Positions 1-11,023 of a stretch of DNA of 64,000 nt are shown here, in pieces. The notes under the pieces are model-generated. The model ran no database searches, was not told the origin of the DNA, and saw only the letters and a program-made list of their open reading frames with translations. A program made the translations under genes and the position numbers. Position 1 is the stretch's first letter; each line of letters begins with the position of its first letter. Source of the stretch: Xenoacremonium recifei (lineage: Eukaryota; Ascomycota; Sordariomycetes; Hypocreales; Nectriaceae); the NCBI GenBank assembly GCA_012184525.1, contig WOFQ01000005.1, forward strand, positions 124,001-188,000. Direction: 5' to 3'.

Positions 1-2
1 CA

Positions 3-476
3 AGTTGGCTGTACCCAATTCGTATGGGAGCTACGACAATATGGGAACGATGGAACTCGATGCTCCCGGATGGATCGATCAACCCGGGGCAGATGACTTC
101 CTTCAACCACTATGCTCTTGGGTCCGTCTGTGCCTTCTTACATCGTGTCATAGGAGGACTTTCTCCAGCTGTTCCGGGATGGAAGAGGGCCTTGGTATAT
201 CCACAGCCTGGCGGCACAGTACGTCACGCCAAGACGTCATATGATTCTCCTTACGGGCTCTACGAAGTCGATTGGAGTTGTGAGGGAAGCAGAATGACTA
301 CTTGTGTCAAAGTGCCTCCAAACGGGGAAGCTCGTGTGGTGCTTGAAGGTGTGGACGAGATTGTCTATAGTGGTGAATATAAATACGAGACGCGATGGAT
401 AGAGAGCCCTGCTTGGCCACCACAGCATATCCAAGGACCGCAGGTAACTATAACAGAGTCGCATTTCGTTCCGTAG
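3..476 (+). CDS. alpha-L-rhamnosidase, GH78 (3' end only)
   Basis: This is the C-terminal part of a secreted or intracellular alpha-L-rhamnosidase, which removes terminal rhamnose from plant glycosides and pectin. The frame is open from the window edge and ends with TAG at 474-476, about 157 codons. It opens with SWLYPIRMGATTIWERWNSM, the conserved end of the GH78 (alpha/alpha)6 catalytic barrel, followed by SFNHYALGSV, also typical of the family. The final ~80 residues form the C-terminal beta-sandwich. The true start and catalytic acids lie upstream of the window. No intron is needed here. Confidence 0.88.
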   Translation, partial: SWLYPIRMGATTIWERWNSMLPDGSINPGQMTSFNHYALGSVCAFLHRVIGGLSPAVPGWKRALVYPQPGGTVRHAKTSYDSPYGLYEVDWSCEGSRMTTCVKVPPNGEARVVLEGVDEIVYSGEYKYETRWIESPAWPPQHIQGPQVTITESHFVP

Positions 477-839
477 CCATAGATACAAGTGAGCTGGATT
501 GACACTCAGAAACTCAACCAACAATGGCTTGTATCATCGAGCCAGTAAATAAAAAGAATTGACCTTACTCTGTGCTCAAAAACAGCATCTTGTCTAGGTG
601 CGTATAGGTACTTCCAGGTTCTCACCCACCCTTTCACTTACAAGCGAGACAAGCGCTATCGGCGAAGCTTGCGCTGGATCTCAGTGGAGCTCCATGAACC
701 CCACAGGTGCCTGCCGCTAACGAAGCTCCCGTCCTTATGACGATTGCGAGATATCGTCCGAACCCGCTCTCAACTCTCTCATCTTTTTATCTTCAATTGA
801 GCCAAGAGCGCCTCTTCTGCGCTCTGTAAGCAAGTCGCC
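477..839. other. intergenic, rhamnosidase 3' / peptidase 5'
   Basis: About 360 bp holding the 3' UTR of the rhamnosidase gene and the promoter of the M20 peptidase gene. The last 60 bp before the ATG are pyrimidine-rich, as is common for fungal 5' leaders. I see no other gene or repeat. Confidence 0.5.
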
Positions 840-2081
840 ATGAGAGCTGCCAATATCGCTTATGCTTTGGCCTCCACAGCGCTGGCATTCGCCTTCGATC
901 AACAGCCACTGCGTCCGACTACAGAGGCCACCCGCTACAGCTACAGCGAAAGCACCGACAACGCGCCGTCATACCGCTCCGAGCTCATCAGCTTGCACAA
1001 GTCCCTGATCTCGATCGAGTCGATATCCGGCACCGAAAACGAAGTTGGGAACTTCCTCGCCGAGTACCTGCACGACAAGGGATACATAACAGAGCTCCAA
1101 TTCGTGCCACCGCGGGCGAACACGCCGAAAGGCAAAGAACGGTTCAATGTTTTGGCGTGGAAGGGGTCCGACAAGCCCACCCCAAAGGTCCTGGTGACGA
1201 GCCACATCGATGTTGTGCCGCCACACATTCCGTACGGGATCGATGACGGCGAGGTCACCAAGGATACCATGATTACCGGACGAGGAAGCGTGGATGCCAA
1301 GGGCAGTGTGGCGGCCATGGTCACCGCGGTGGAGGAACTCGTGAATGCCAAGGAAATCGACGGCGACAAAGTCATGCTGCTTTTCGTTGTTGGCGAGGAG
1401 GTTTCAGGCGACGGGATGCGCGCCTTTAGCGACTCCATACAAGCAATGGACCGCCCAACCAAGTTCGACGCCGTCATCTTCGGGGAACCCACGGAAAACA
1501 AGCTCGCCTGCGGTCACAAAGGCGGTCTATTCTGCGATGTCACTGCGCGTGGTCTTGGTGGCCACAGTGGTTATCCCTGGCTGGGGAAATCGGCGAACGA
1601 GCTTATGATTCGCGCCATGGGCAAGATTATGACCACCGACCTCGGTAGCAGCGAGCGGTTTGGCAACACGACTGTCAACATCGGGAGATTCGATGGCGGA
1701 GTGGCTTCGAATGTTATCGCCGAGCACGCTTTCGTCGGAATGGCTATACGTGTAGCCATCGGTCCTCAGGAGGAGGGCGGCAAGATCGTGCAGAAGAAGG
1801 TCCAGGCTATTTTGGACGAGATTGACGAAGAGGCCTTCGACTTTGACTGCATCCCGCCGTACGGATTTGTCGAGTGCAACTGCGAAGTCGAGGGGTTCGA
1901 GGCCATTGTTGTCAACTACGGCACCGATATCCCCAACCTCAAGGGTGACCATACGCGATACTTATACGGACCCGGGTCGATTCTGGTGGCTCACGGTGCG
2001 AGAGAGAACCTGACGGTCGCTGACTTGGAAACAGCTGTAAAGGGATATCAAAAGTTGATCCTCCATGCGTTGAAGCAATGA
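840..2081 (+). CDS. secreted M20-family metallopeptidase (carboxypeptidase-like)
   Basis: A single-exon gene for 413 residues. The N-terminus has a short hydrophobic signal peptide (roughly residues 1-18, ending ...ALAFAF), so the enzyme is probably secreted. Family M20 enzymes are di-zinc peptidases. The metal ligands are visible as SHIDVV (His and Asp near 122-124), GRGSVDAKGS (bridging Asp near 152), GEEVSGDG (catalytic and ligand Glu near 187), GEPTENK, and a distal His in LVAHGARENL near 385. The length matches fungal secreted carboxypeptidases annotated as M20. It converges on MRI1, with 143 bp between stops. The natural substrate (peptide or acyl-amino acid) cannot be told from sequence. 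Confidence 0.9.
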   Translation: MRAANIAYALASTALAFAFDQQPLRPTTEATRYSYSESTDNAPSYRSELISLHKSLISIESISGTENEVGNFLAEYLHDKGYITELQFVPPRANTPKGKERFNVLAWKGSDKPTPKVLVTSHIDVVPPHIPYGIDDGEVTKDTMITGRGSVDAKGSVAAMVTAVEELVNAKEIDGDKVMLLFVVGEEVSGDGMRAFSDSIQAMDRPTKFDAVIFGEPTENKLACGHKGGLFCDVTARGLGGHSGYPWLGKSANELMIRAMGKIMTTDLGSSERFGNTTVNIGRFDGGVASNVIAEHAFVGMAIRVAIGPQEEGGKIVQKKVQAILDEIDEEAFDFDCIPPYGFVECNCEVEGFEAIVVNYGTDIPNLKGDHTRYLYGPGSILVAHGARENLTVADLETAVKGYQKLILHALKQ

Positions 2082-2224
2082 GCTTTCCAGTACCATAACT
2101 CCGAAAGCTTGCCAAACAGGTATACCCAGTCTAATATAGGATAATAGCACATCTACCTCACACCCATGCCCGTCATAAAGTTGAATTTTTTACCTTCAAG
2201 CGCCCACATAACTGCAATGCATCC

Positions 2225-3385
2225 TCACGCTTTAGCCACCACCTTGGCCCAGCGCTCCGGCATGATCTTGCTGAAGTCGAAGTTGCCGTCTGGGCTCTTT
2301 TCAACAGCACCCTTTTCGGTCACAACAGTGTCGATAAACTCGGCAGGGGTAACATCAAATGCAGGGTTCCAGACATCGATGCGCTGGTCGGCCGTAGCAA
2401 CGCGGACCTTGGAAGTCTCGTCAACCGATCCGTCGGACTTGATGACGGCGCCGGTGACTTGTGTAAGCTCCTCCTTCTTCCTCTGCTCAATCTTGATGCC
2501 GTCGCCGGTCTCGGTCTCTAAATCAATGCTTGTCGTCGGGGCTGCAACAATGAACTTGATACCATGGTGCCGAGCCAGGACGGCCAGCTGGTAGGTACCA
2601 ATCTTGTTGGCAGTATCACCGTTGCGAACAACGCGATCGGCGCCAACAATCACGGCAGCAATGTTCTTCTCCTGTTTCCGGGTCCGGAAGAGAGCCGCGG
2701 CCATGGAATCTGTGATCAGAGTGCTGGGAATTCCCTCGTAAACCAACTCAAAGGCAGTGAGCCGACTCCCCTGGTTGTACGGCCGAGTCTCGGTGCAGAA
2801 GGCGTGTTGGAGGAGGTCCTTGGACTGGAGGGTTCGGATGATACCGAGGGCAGTGCCGTGGCCAGAGGTTGCAAGTGAGCCAGTGTTGCAATGGGTAAGA
2901 ACTGAGATCTTCTGGTTCGGAGAAGCGCTGGCCTTGGATCGCAACCACTCAGCGCCGTGTTCGCCAATAGAGAGGTTCGTCTGTAGGTCCTTCTCGAAAA
3001 TCTTCTCTGCCTCGTCGATGAAAGCCTCCACAACCTCATCTTTTGTCTTCCCCGCGGATCGGATCCTCGCCTTGAGCTGGTTGATAGCGTTGGTAAGATC
3101 CACTGCCGTAGGTCGGCTCTCCTTCAAGTAGTCCAGGGCCTCGTCGATGAAAGCGATTGTGTCGTCTGCCGAAGTCGCTACGCAGCTGCCGTTGTGTAGC
3201 TCGACGGCAAGTCCTAGACTGGCGACAATTGCGATTGCTGGAGCGCCTCGGGTGCGCATGGAGGCGATGCTGTCGAAGGCCTCTGTTCTCGTTGAGACAT
3301 CGTCGTAGTGAAACTCATGGGGAAGCCGGAGCTGGTCAAGCACTTCGAGCTTGCCGCGCGTGTATTTGACAGCCTTTAACGACAT
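2225..3385 (-). CDS. MRI1: methylthioribose-1-phosphate isomerase
   Basis: This enzyme converts 5-methylthioribose-1-phosphate to the ribulose form in the methionine salvage pathway. The start was placed at 3385 (MSLKAVKYTRGKLEVLDQ), the usual family N-terminus, although the frame stays open about 60 codons upstream. That gives 386 residues in one exon. Visible family marks are RTRGAPAI (45-52), the catalytic Cys in THCNTGSLATSGHGTALG (Cys166) and the catalytic Asp in IVGADRVVRNGDTANKIGTY (Asp250). Both catalytic residues distinguish it from the related eIF2B alpha subunits. It is divergent from TRS130 across a 378-bp promoter that contains a CACGTG box. Confidence 0.96.
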   Translation of the reverse strand: MSLKAVKYTRGKLEVLDQLRLPHEFHYDDVSTRTEAFDSIASMRTRGAPAIAIVASLGLAVELHNGSCVATSADDTIAFIDEALDYLKESRPTAVDLTNAINQLKARIRSAGKTKDEVVEAFIDEAEKIFEKDLQTNLSIGEHGAEWLRSKASASPNQKISVLTHCNTGSLATSGHGTALGIIRTLQSKDLLQHAFCTETRPYNQGSRLTAFELVYEGIPSTLITDSMAAALFRTRKQEKNIAAVIVGADRVVRNGDTANKIGTYQLAVLARHHGIKFIVAAPTTSIDLETETGDGIKIEQRKKEELTQVTGAVIKSDGSVDETSKVRVATADQRIDVWNPAFDVTPAEFIDTVVTEKGAVEKSPDGNFDFSKIMPERWAKVVAKA

Positions 3386-3763
3386 GACTGATTTGATCTG
3401 AGTTTGAGAATGAACCCGTGAGGCTAAGTACTTGAAGATGCGACAATTGTTGCCAGCTTGCCTCCCGGAAGATTTCTCGACCTTCTGTCTGCCCCTCCAA
3501 GAATCCCCGGAATTCTGCCACCACCCCGCCATGAATTTGGGTGTGGCGTCACCGTCCCGAGCCAATCAACCTCCCCCACGTGCCTCACCGCTTTCGCTCG
3601 GAGAAACCTTGCTCCTGCCCGGTGGCTGACCCGCCTCCTTTGAGCTGGCCGGGCGCTCAGACAGGGCTCCATCTGGAGCTTGCTGGAGACAGCTTGATGC
3701 AATGTCCATGTTGCAGCTTCATTGACGCTCGACGATGACAAGGGCAGAGCCGACCTGCCTGCA
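3386..3763. promoter_or_regulatory. bidirectional promoter MRI1 / TRS130
   Basis: A divergent 378-bp intergenic region. It contains a CACGTG palindrome at 3577-3582 and a CCAAT box at about 3561-3565, within 25 bp of each other. CACGTG is the core of the site bound by Cbf1-type bHLH proteins that control sulfur-amino-acid genes in ascomycetes, which would fit MRI1. That the site is used here is inference. Confidence 0.45.
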
Positions 3764-6700
3764 ATGGAACAGCAGTTTTCGACGTCAAAAGTGACCGGTT
3801 AGTGCACTCTCTAACTCCAACCCTCAAATCTCCCAGCTCCAGGGCTTTCCGTACTAACAAAGGATAGTCGAGTATTTCGATCCTCACGATGTCTACAAGT
3901 TGTTGGCCCCGGGGCTAGTTTCTCGACTGCCTCTTCACAACCTCCATTGGCAATCGCACGCTGGGCCACTACGATCGATAGATACGCTCCATGTCGAGCT
4001 TATCCAAGGTGGCGTCGATCCCGCGACCGCCGCCTCTTCTCGCACGCTTCGTCGCTCCGGAAGCACGATAGATGACGGTTTCCAGACCCAGAGTTTCGGC
4101 GGTCGCAATGCTTCCACAGACACGGCAGATACCCCTTCGAACCTCTCGAGAGGTGTCGGGAGCTTACGACGCCACCAGATCCCGGGCTTGCGTCGAACAC
4201 CCTATCTGAAGGTTCTGCTCGTTCGATGCGACGATAGCGACTCCTACAAGAGCTCCGTCCGCTCAGAAATCCGCGAATGGATCAAGACCCATACTCCGCC
4301 ATCGAGTAGTTCAAAGAAGAGTAGCACTCAGGAAAAGCACGATGCATTTGAATGGATGATCATACACGTGGTGATACCCAATACTGTGGCTGCAACGCAA
4401 CCAAGGAGCTCAAGCACGAGACCAGACGGATCCTCAGAGAAATCAACTTCACGATGGCGAACGGGTTCAACTCCTCTGCTAGAGAAGCTGCGGTCCGATT
4501 TTCAAGGCACGAGCAAGAGCGCTATGGAGAGAATCGCCCAGATCAGGATCGGGATCAACGATCTACCTTATGATCAGCTCCCAAGAGTCGTTCCTGCGGT
4601 GCCAACGGGCTACTCCGAGAACGAGCACGATGCTGAGAACGCCTGGCAAGATCTCATCACCAAATTCAAGAGCTTGATCTTGACCTCGTTCGACCTGCGA
4701 GTCACCCAATACGAGGAGGATATTAAGGAAAAGGATGCGCAACGCAGTCTTCCGGGTTGGAACTTCTGTACTTTCTTCATTCTCAAAGAGGGATTAGCAA
4801 GAGGGTTTGAGAGTGTTGGCTTGGTCGAGGATGCCTTGGTGGGTTACGACGAGCTCAGCGTTGGCTTGGACACTGTCATCCAAGAGCAAGCAACCGCAGG
4901 CTCACCTGAGCGACACGGCGGCGCATTACTGCCATACACAGAAGAGCTGCAAACGGCCGCGAGGCAGGCTTTTGCCAAAGTATCTGGCACTGACGACGAG
5001 GAAGCAGTTGATCTGCAATCTGACGAGACCACGAATTTCCATTTCGATGAGATACCCATCAGTTCAGCGAAGAAGGCGTATCGCGACATGATTCTAGCGA
5101 ACAAAGTTTCAGTCTTCGACTTCCGGTGCTATATATTTGCACGTCAAATAACTCTCCTTCTGCGCCTTGGAAATGCTATGTCAACCAGAGAGGAACTGTT
5201 GGCCAAGCTGAAAGAGCAGCAGGAATCGACCTTGCATGGCGTCGCACCTTTGGCTCCCCCACCGAAGCAGACAGAGGAGGCAGAGAATTTGGCAATGTTG
5301 GCCGAGATCTGTCGAAGAACACTGCAATTCATTCCGGCGCTGTCGCAAGTGATGCGTCAGGATGTCTTTGCAGCAATGGCTAGCGAGAAAGGAGAGGGCG
5401 AGGAGGAGAAAGATGTGACGGCCGATCCTCAACTTACGGAGATCGTGGATAATGTTGTTGCTTCTTTCGCCTTCTCAATTGCGCAGCAGATCCTCGCGCA
5501 GACTTCATCAAAATCACTTCCTATTCCTCCTTCAACCTTGGCTCCACCGGATTCGCATGAGCAGAAGGCCTCCATTCCCGAGCCGAAGACGATGATGCAC
5601 CCAGCTCGAACATCGTCCTTGAATGTCAGGGGGCAATCACAGCCGCCTGTGAGCCCTGGAATCTTCCCCGGCCCAGGGATGCCTATTCTCGAAGGAGAAA
5701 ATGCGCATTTCCTCAAAGCAGGTCTGGAAGACTTGGCTGCTCGAAGAGCCGAGCTTTATATGCTATCAAGAAGTATTCTGCATGGCTTAGGGTCGAAGCG
5801 AGGCTGGAGCGATGGGTGGAAAGAAGCGCCACTGGTGGAAGGCATCAATGATGGTGATTTCGAAGAAGTCAGCCTGGATGACGATGTTCCATCATCGAAA
5901 CCCGTCCTAGAGCCAGCGACTCCTGTCCTGGCTGGAATTAACAGCGGGCTCCTCCAAACGGCTCTAGATACCTCGGAAAGTTTCTACCGACTGTATGAAA
6001 TCCTCACCGATAAAGCCTTGCGCCATCACACTGTTGCAAACTACGAGCACGCTGTCCACGCGAATTTTGCCGATCTAGCCGTCTTGAAGTTTCTCCTAGA
6101 GGAATACGGAGCTGCTGCATTTTTCTTCTTCAAGGCGACCCCTTTCTTCGGTGGCAATGGCTGGAGCTCTCTGGAATTATCCATGCTAGTTATGTATCTG
6201 AAGTGCCTTCGCGAAATTCAATCGCAGGATGATTACGTCCGAGCCGCACTGAAGCTGCTCACAAAATCGTGTGCAGCAGAAAAAGAACGTCTTCGGCAAA
6301 GGACCGGTTCCGTTTCGAAACTTGCAAAGGCAAAGTCCCCCGATATGGCCTCATTGAAGGGCGTTGTTGGGAATCTCTTCGATCTCGCTTCCATGCTCCC
6401 TTCTCAAGTCAAAGTGCACCTGGCAAATTTCTTCACGGATATCGAGCTCGCTGGTCCACCAGAATACTGTGACAACGAGGATAAGTGCAGTGTCACTATC
6501 AATCTACGAAGCTTGCTTCCTGATGAGATCAAGCTTGATGGTGTGGTTCTGAGGCTCTTGGCAACAGAGGCATTGCCAGTCAGAGATCTCAAGTTCGAGA
6601 AACATGAGGATATCTTGCTCAACCCGGGAAAGAACAGCATCAAGCTCCACTGCGCGGTAAGGGCCTCGATTCAGAAGCAAATGAGCGAAGCTGACTCCTA

Positions 6701-8426
6701 TTTTTAGTCAATCGTTCCTGGAAAGTACAAGGTTGAGCATTTGGGTCTCACATCGAGCAACCTGTTCCTTCATTTCGAACGAGACTCCAGCCACCCTGCC
6801 GCAGAAATGGCTGACATCTTCAAACATTCTGATGTTTTCCTATTCCAACGCGCTGGGGCTCTGGATGTTGAGCTCACGGCTGCGAAGAACATTGCACTCG
6901 ACAAGAATAACTCTTTGGATCTCAGATTAGATCCAGGATGGAACACTCTGAAGACATGCGAAATCCGTGTCAAGCCCGCAACAGGCGGTCTCAGGCTTCT
7001 CACTATGGAGGCCTCGGTCATCGATTCATCTGTCGAATTCTCCAAACCTCCAGAGGCCGGCGTTTTCCTCTTCGATGACATCACAGACACCAAGGCCTTC
7101 ACAATACGATTCCCCTATACCATGGAACAGGATATCAGCGACGTATCCGCTAGGGTTGAGGTTTCGTACACAACCCAATCCGGGGAGAAGTATTTCCTTG
7201 CCAAGCAGATGACCATTCACATCTCGCTCGCGCTAGGCGTCAATGTCCAGGATGTATTCAAACACAAGGCTCTTTTTTCACGGTTCAACGTATCGACTGC
7301 AAGCTCCAGTCCCTTGAAACTATACAAGTGCGAGCTGTTGCAATCAGAATTGTTCGAGTCGGAGTTCGGGCTTGCACCAACGAATGCAATCATGGTGTTT
7401 CCGAAGCAGAGTGCTACTCTCTTATACAGGGTCAAGAGAAAACCTCAAGCCAAGAGCGACAAACGTGCTGCGAGGACCATGTACCTGAAACTCCATTACG
7501 ACGTCCTGGAGACGAAGATTCAAGACCTTATCATTGCGTCTGTCCTAGAGCCCCTTCAAGAGACTTCGCTTAAGCAGTATAGCAGACTCATTTCAGCGAT
7601 TGTGTTGAGGGAGGTCAAGAAGGGGATGCAATTCCAAGACTTGGAACGAGCGGCTTTACTAGGTTCTGTGACGACCGAGTTCTTGGCAGATATACCCTGG
7701 GAACGCCAAATGTCTGGCGTCGGCAAGGTGCCTAGTTCCGAAGAACCCGCGGCAGATGCAATCGCAAAGTTCCTACACGAATGGCAAAGATCACATACCC
7801 GCGTTGCCATTCCGGCGACCGAGACGACCGAGCCATGCACCATTCTCATCCCCGTCGAGATACCCTCCCTCACGGTCCTCCATACGGCCGATATCCGTCT
7901 TCAGCAACCCCTTGCCAGCCTTGTCGACGATGAAACAGGAAACCCTACCTTCTGTATGAACCAAATGTTGCCAGCGACTTTGCATCTTAAGTGGACGCAG
8001 ATATGGAACACAGAGACGACTACGAAGGACGACGTCGAGTTCAGCTACGAAGTCACAGCACAGTCAGATACCTGGCTCCTCGGCGGTCGCCGCAAGGGCC
8101 ACTTCGTTATCCCACAATCCTCCTCATCACAGCCCCTCTCCTCAACGCCCGAGACGGAAGCCGAGATCCCGCTGATGATGATCCCTCTGCGCGAGGGCTG
8201 GCTGCCCTACCCGAGCATCGAAATCCGCGAGGTGTTGCAGAATCCGGGCCCTGCGGACGTCCCGCAACCATGCGAGGTCGATTGGAAGAACCTGGGGGAG
8301 ACGGTGCGGGTGATCGGGGAGAGGAAGAGTGTGACGGTGAGTCTGGATGCGAGTGGCGCTGGGGGAGGGCCGTTGGTGTTGGAGAGTGAGGGACTGGCGA
8401 GGGAGAAGGGGCGGATTGTCGCATAG
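3764..8426 (+). CDS. TRS130: TRAPP II complex subunit Trs130 (TRAPPC10)
   Basis: This is a large subunit of the TRAPP II tethering complex, which acts at the late Golgi as part of a Rab exchange factor. The spliced model has three exons: 3764-3797, 3868-6656 and 6708-8426, joined in phase, giving 1513 residues. The first exon encodes only MEQQFSTSKVT plus one base. After the 70-bp intron (branch CTAAC) the protein continues VEYFDPHDVYKLLAPGL, the highly conserved fungal Trs130 N-terminus. Intron 2 (6657-6707, GTAAGG...TTTTTAG) joins LHCA to SIVPGKY. No membrane segment is visible. The mid-region (about residues 480-620) is low-complexity and acidic. Confidence 0.95.
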
Positions 8427-9039
8427 TTAGAATGCGTTTTAAGATGGGTGGTATAAAGCGATAGATGACAGCAGCTTTTAATGCAGATTACATCTCTTAC
8501 ATTTTAAACAGATGTCGAGTTGCCTGTTTGCTTCCAAAACCCATAGTTACCCATATTACAACTGGGGTCTACTTCGACACTTCAAACCTTTGCACCGGCT
8601 GATTTCCAAATTTATTAGGGTTCTCATAATTCATGCACAGGAAGCGAGCCATTAAAGGAGGAGTTTCCAGCCTACTTGCTTACCAAAATATCGAATGGCC
8701 TGTTAAGATTAAGATCGCGTTACTAAGGCTTACCAATGGCCAGGGAGTTGAGGATAAAAATAAGCCCTGCGAATCTCCACCTACAGGAAGGGCAGGGATA
8801 TTTCGACTCGCCAACTCCATCAACTTCACCTCGAAATACCCGTCTCCGAGTCAATCAACTCGAACGACCTGAATGCTCGCTTGTTTGAATGGCCGTGAGA
8901 ATCGACTCACTATGTGAAAGCTTGAGACTGTGTCCGTTCACCAATCGAAGGCGACAAGCCTGATTTCCAATATTGGGAAGATAGTCAAGGTGTTGCCTAT
9001 ACCACCCGCATCTAGTCAAGCCACCAGTCCTTAATCAGC
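8427..9039. other. intergenic TRS130 / SDR gene
   Basis: About 610 bp with the TRS130 3' UTR and the promoter of the dehydrogenase gene. No further coding signal, repeat or RNA gene was recognised. Confidence 0.5.
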
Positions 9040-9944
9040 ATGACTGTGAAGACCATCTTAATCACAGGCTGTGGCCCCGGTGGAATCGGCGCAGCTCTAG
9101 CCAAAGAATTTCATCGTCGCGGCCATCGCGTCTTCGCATCTGGACGAACTCTCGACGAAGTTGACCCCTCACTTCGCGACCTCGAAATCGAGATCATCGC
9201 CCTCGATGTCACATCCTCAACCTCCATCGATGATGCCTGTCAACGGGTCCGTATCGCCACCGATGGCTCTTTGGATATCCTCATCAACAGTGCCGGTCTT
9301 CTTCACGTCCTTCCCTTCGCCGACACGCCTGTCGAGGAAGTAAAACGGCTCTTCGACGTGAACGTCTTCGGCGCCTGGGCCGTCACCCGGGCATTCCTCC
9401 CGCTGCTCCTCGAAGCCTGCGGAATAGTCGCCAACCTCGGCAGCATCAACGCTGACTTCTGTCCACCCTTGCTTGCCGCCTACAGCGCGTCCAAGGCAGC
9501 CCTCGAGGCGATGGGTCGGAGCATGCGGCGGGAGCTAGCACCTTTTGGCGTGAGAGTTATCACGATTAAGACGGGGAGCGTGCGCAGTGCGCTATTCGAC
9601 AATGCGACGACAGTGGCGATACCAGAGGATAGCATGTATGCATCTATGAGGGAGTGGGTTGCGCGGCGAGGGTATTTGAAGGATGCGAGGTTCATGGAAG
9701 TCGATGAGTATGCCAGGAGAGTGGCGAGCGATCTTCTGGGTGATAAGGTGAAGCCGGTGATTTGGAGGGGAGGGTTGGCGACTTTGGCATGGGTGCTGAG
9801 CTGGCTTGGCTGGGAAACGATTATGGTGAGTTCAGCGAGGATGTAGCATTATTTGAGGGGGTGAGAGCTGACAGAGTATAGGACCAACCGATGATCAAGG
9901 GGTACGGCCTGGACAAACTGCGGCATACCTTGCAGAAGCGATGA
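9040..9944 (+). CDS. short-chain dehydrogenase, Ayr1-like
   Basis: A classical NAD(P)-dependent short-chain dehydrogenase/reductase resembling fungal 1-acyldihydroxyacetone-phosphate reductase (Ayr1) of lipid droplets and ER. Exons are 9040-9825 and 9882-9944, giving 282 residues. The 56-bp intron starts GTGAGT and ends GTATAG. Reading through the intron would instead end at 9846 and lose the conserved tail. Motifs are the Rossmann TGCGPGGIG (10-17), NSAG (83-86), and the catalytic triad Ser135, Tyr148 and Lys152 in YSASK. A hydrophobic stretch near 245-260 (GGLATLAWVLSWLGW) could anchor it to a membrane. The exact substrate is inferred from overall similarity only. Confidence 0.88.
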
Positions 9945-11023
9945 GATCATTCAGTGCCAGATGTTGTCCAACTTGATACACAGAGAAAGTAACGAATAAT
10001 TATTAATGATATTTCAGCATTATCTACAATTGATCCCCATCCCTCATTCATAAACCCTGACCAGAATCTCCATCTGTGCCTTGATCCCCAACCTCATCCT
10101 GTATCACTACAAAACCGGATGTATCTTCAAGCTTGTGGTTCCTTGCCATATCGGTTGTTTAAGAGAAAGGGCATTGTGCATGATTGTCTGTTGCTTGCAC
10201 CCACGTTCGAGTATATATCGCTTGTTGGGGCTGGGGGTCGGCAGCCCCAAGGAGAAAGGGGGATCGGGTGAAGGGGAAGATGGAAAAGAGACGACGGACA
10301 CTACAGAGATGTGTTAGCTACCCGAACTACGAACCGAACACCTGAAACTCTTACAGTCTTTGTCTGGAAGGATTTTATTGGAGGCATGCGTACTCTGGCG
10401 GTGGCATGTCGGCGCGCGAGTGACTTGTGGTAGCTATTTGATATGTTTGAACAAGTGTGATGTTGGACCGTCGGTGAGAATGACGGGTCCCGCCAATAAA
10501 AGACATTTTTTTTATTTATTCCTGATGATCTTGATCACTGTTGAAGATTAAAGGAAATGATTTCTCCTCGCAAGGGGCTCTCCGGAGAGTGTGATGTGTC
10601 CCATCTTCTCTCTTGCCATGTCTCAGCGGTAATTCTTGCTTCGAACCCATCCGAAGGTGGTCCTAACTGCCCTAGTGGTGGGCATGACAACATCGACTTC
10701 TCTCGTTCGGCAATGAGATCCGAAGGATGCAGGCATACCCTGGGTCACTAAATGTTGGAAAGTCCTGCCCTCTCGAGTCATTATCGCAGTCTGGTGTCCA
10801 AAAATGTGCAACCCCATCCAAGAGGTCTCTGAAGGTCGAGTAATATTAATGCAAGTATAGCCCCGGACTCCAATCCTCATCCACGACTCTGATCCGTAAT
10901 CTCCATCTCTCCCGCAGTCTCATTTCAAATCCTCGCTCCAAATCTCGACCAGTGAATTACACGCAGGTGACCGTCATTTAAACTCATTCTGCCACCGGAC
11001 TCTTAGCTGGCGGCCAACTATCC
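9945..11023. other. intergenic, no gene recognised
   Basis: About 1.1 kb between the dehydrogenase and the convergent membrane-protein gene. Short open frames occur on both strands but none has family resemblance, splice logic or codon character that I can support. It contains T-rich stretches near 10505 and no clear repeat. Confidence 0.45.

Noticed and set aside
9826..9846. Unspliced 268-residue form of the dehydrogenase
   Set aside because: Ending at 9846 would lose the conserved DQPMIKGYGLDKLRHTL tail, which the next exon supplies in phase after a canonical intron.
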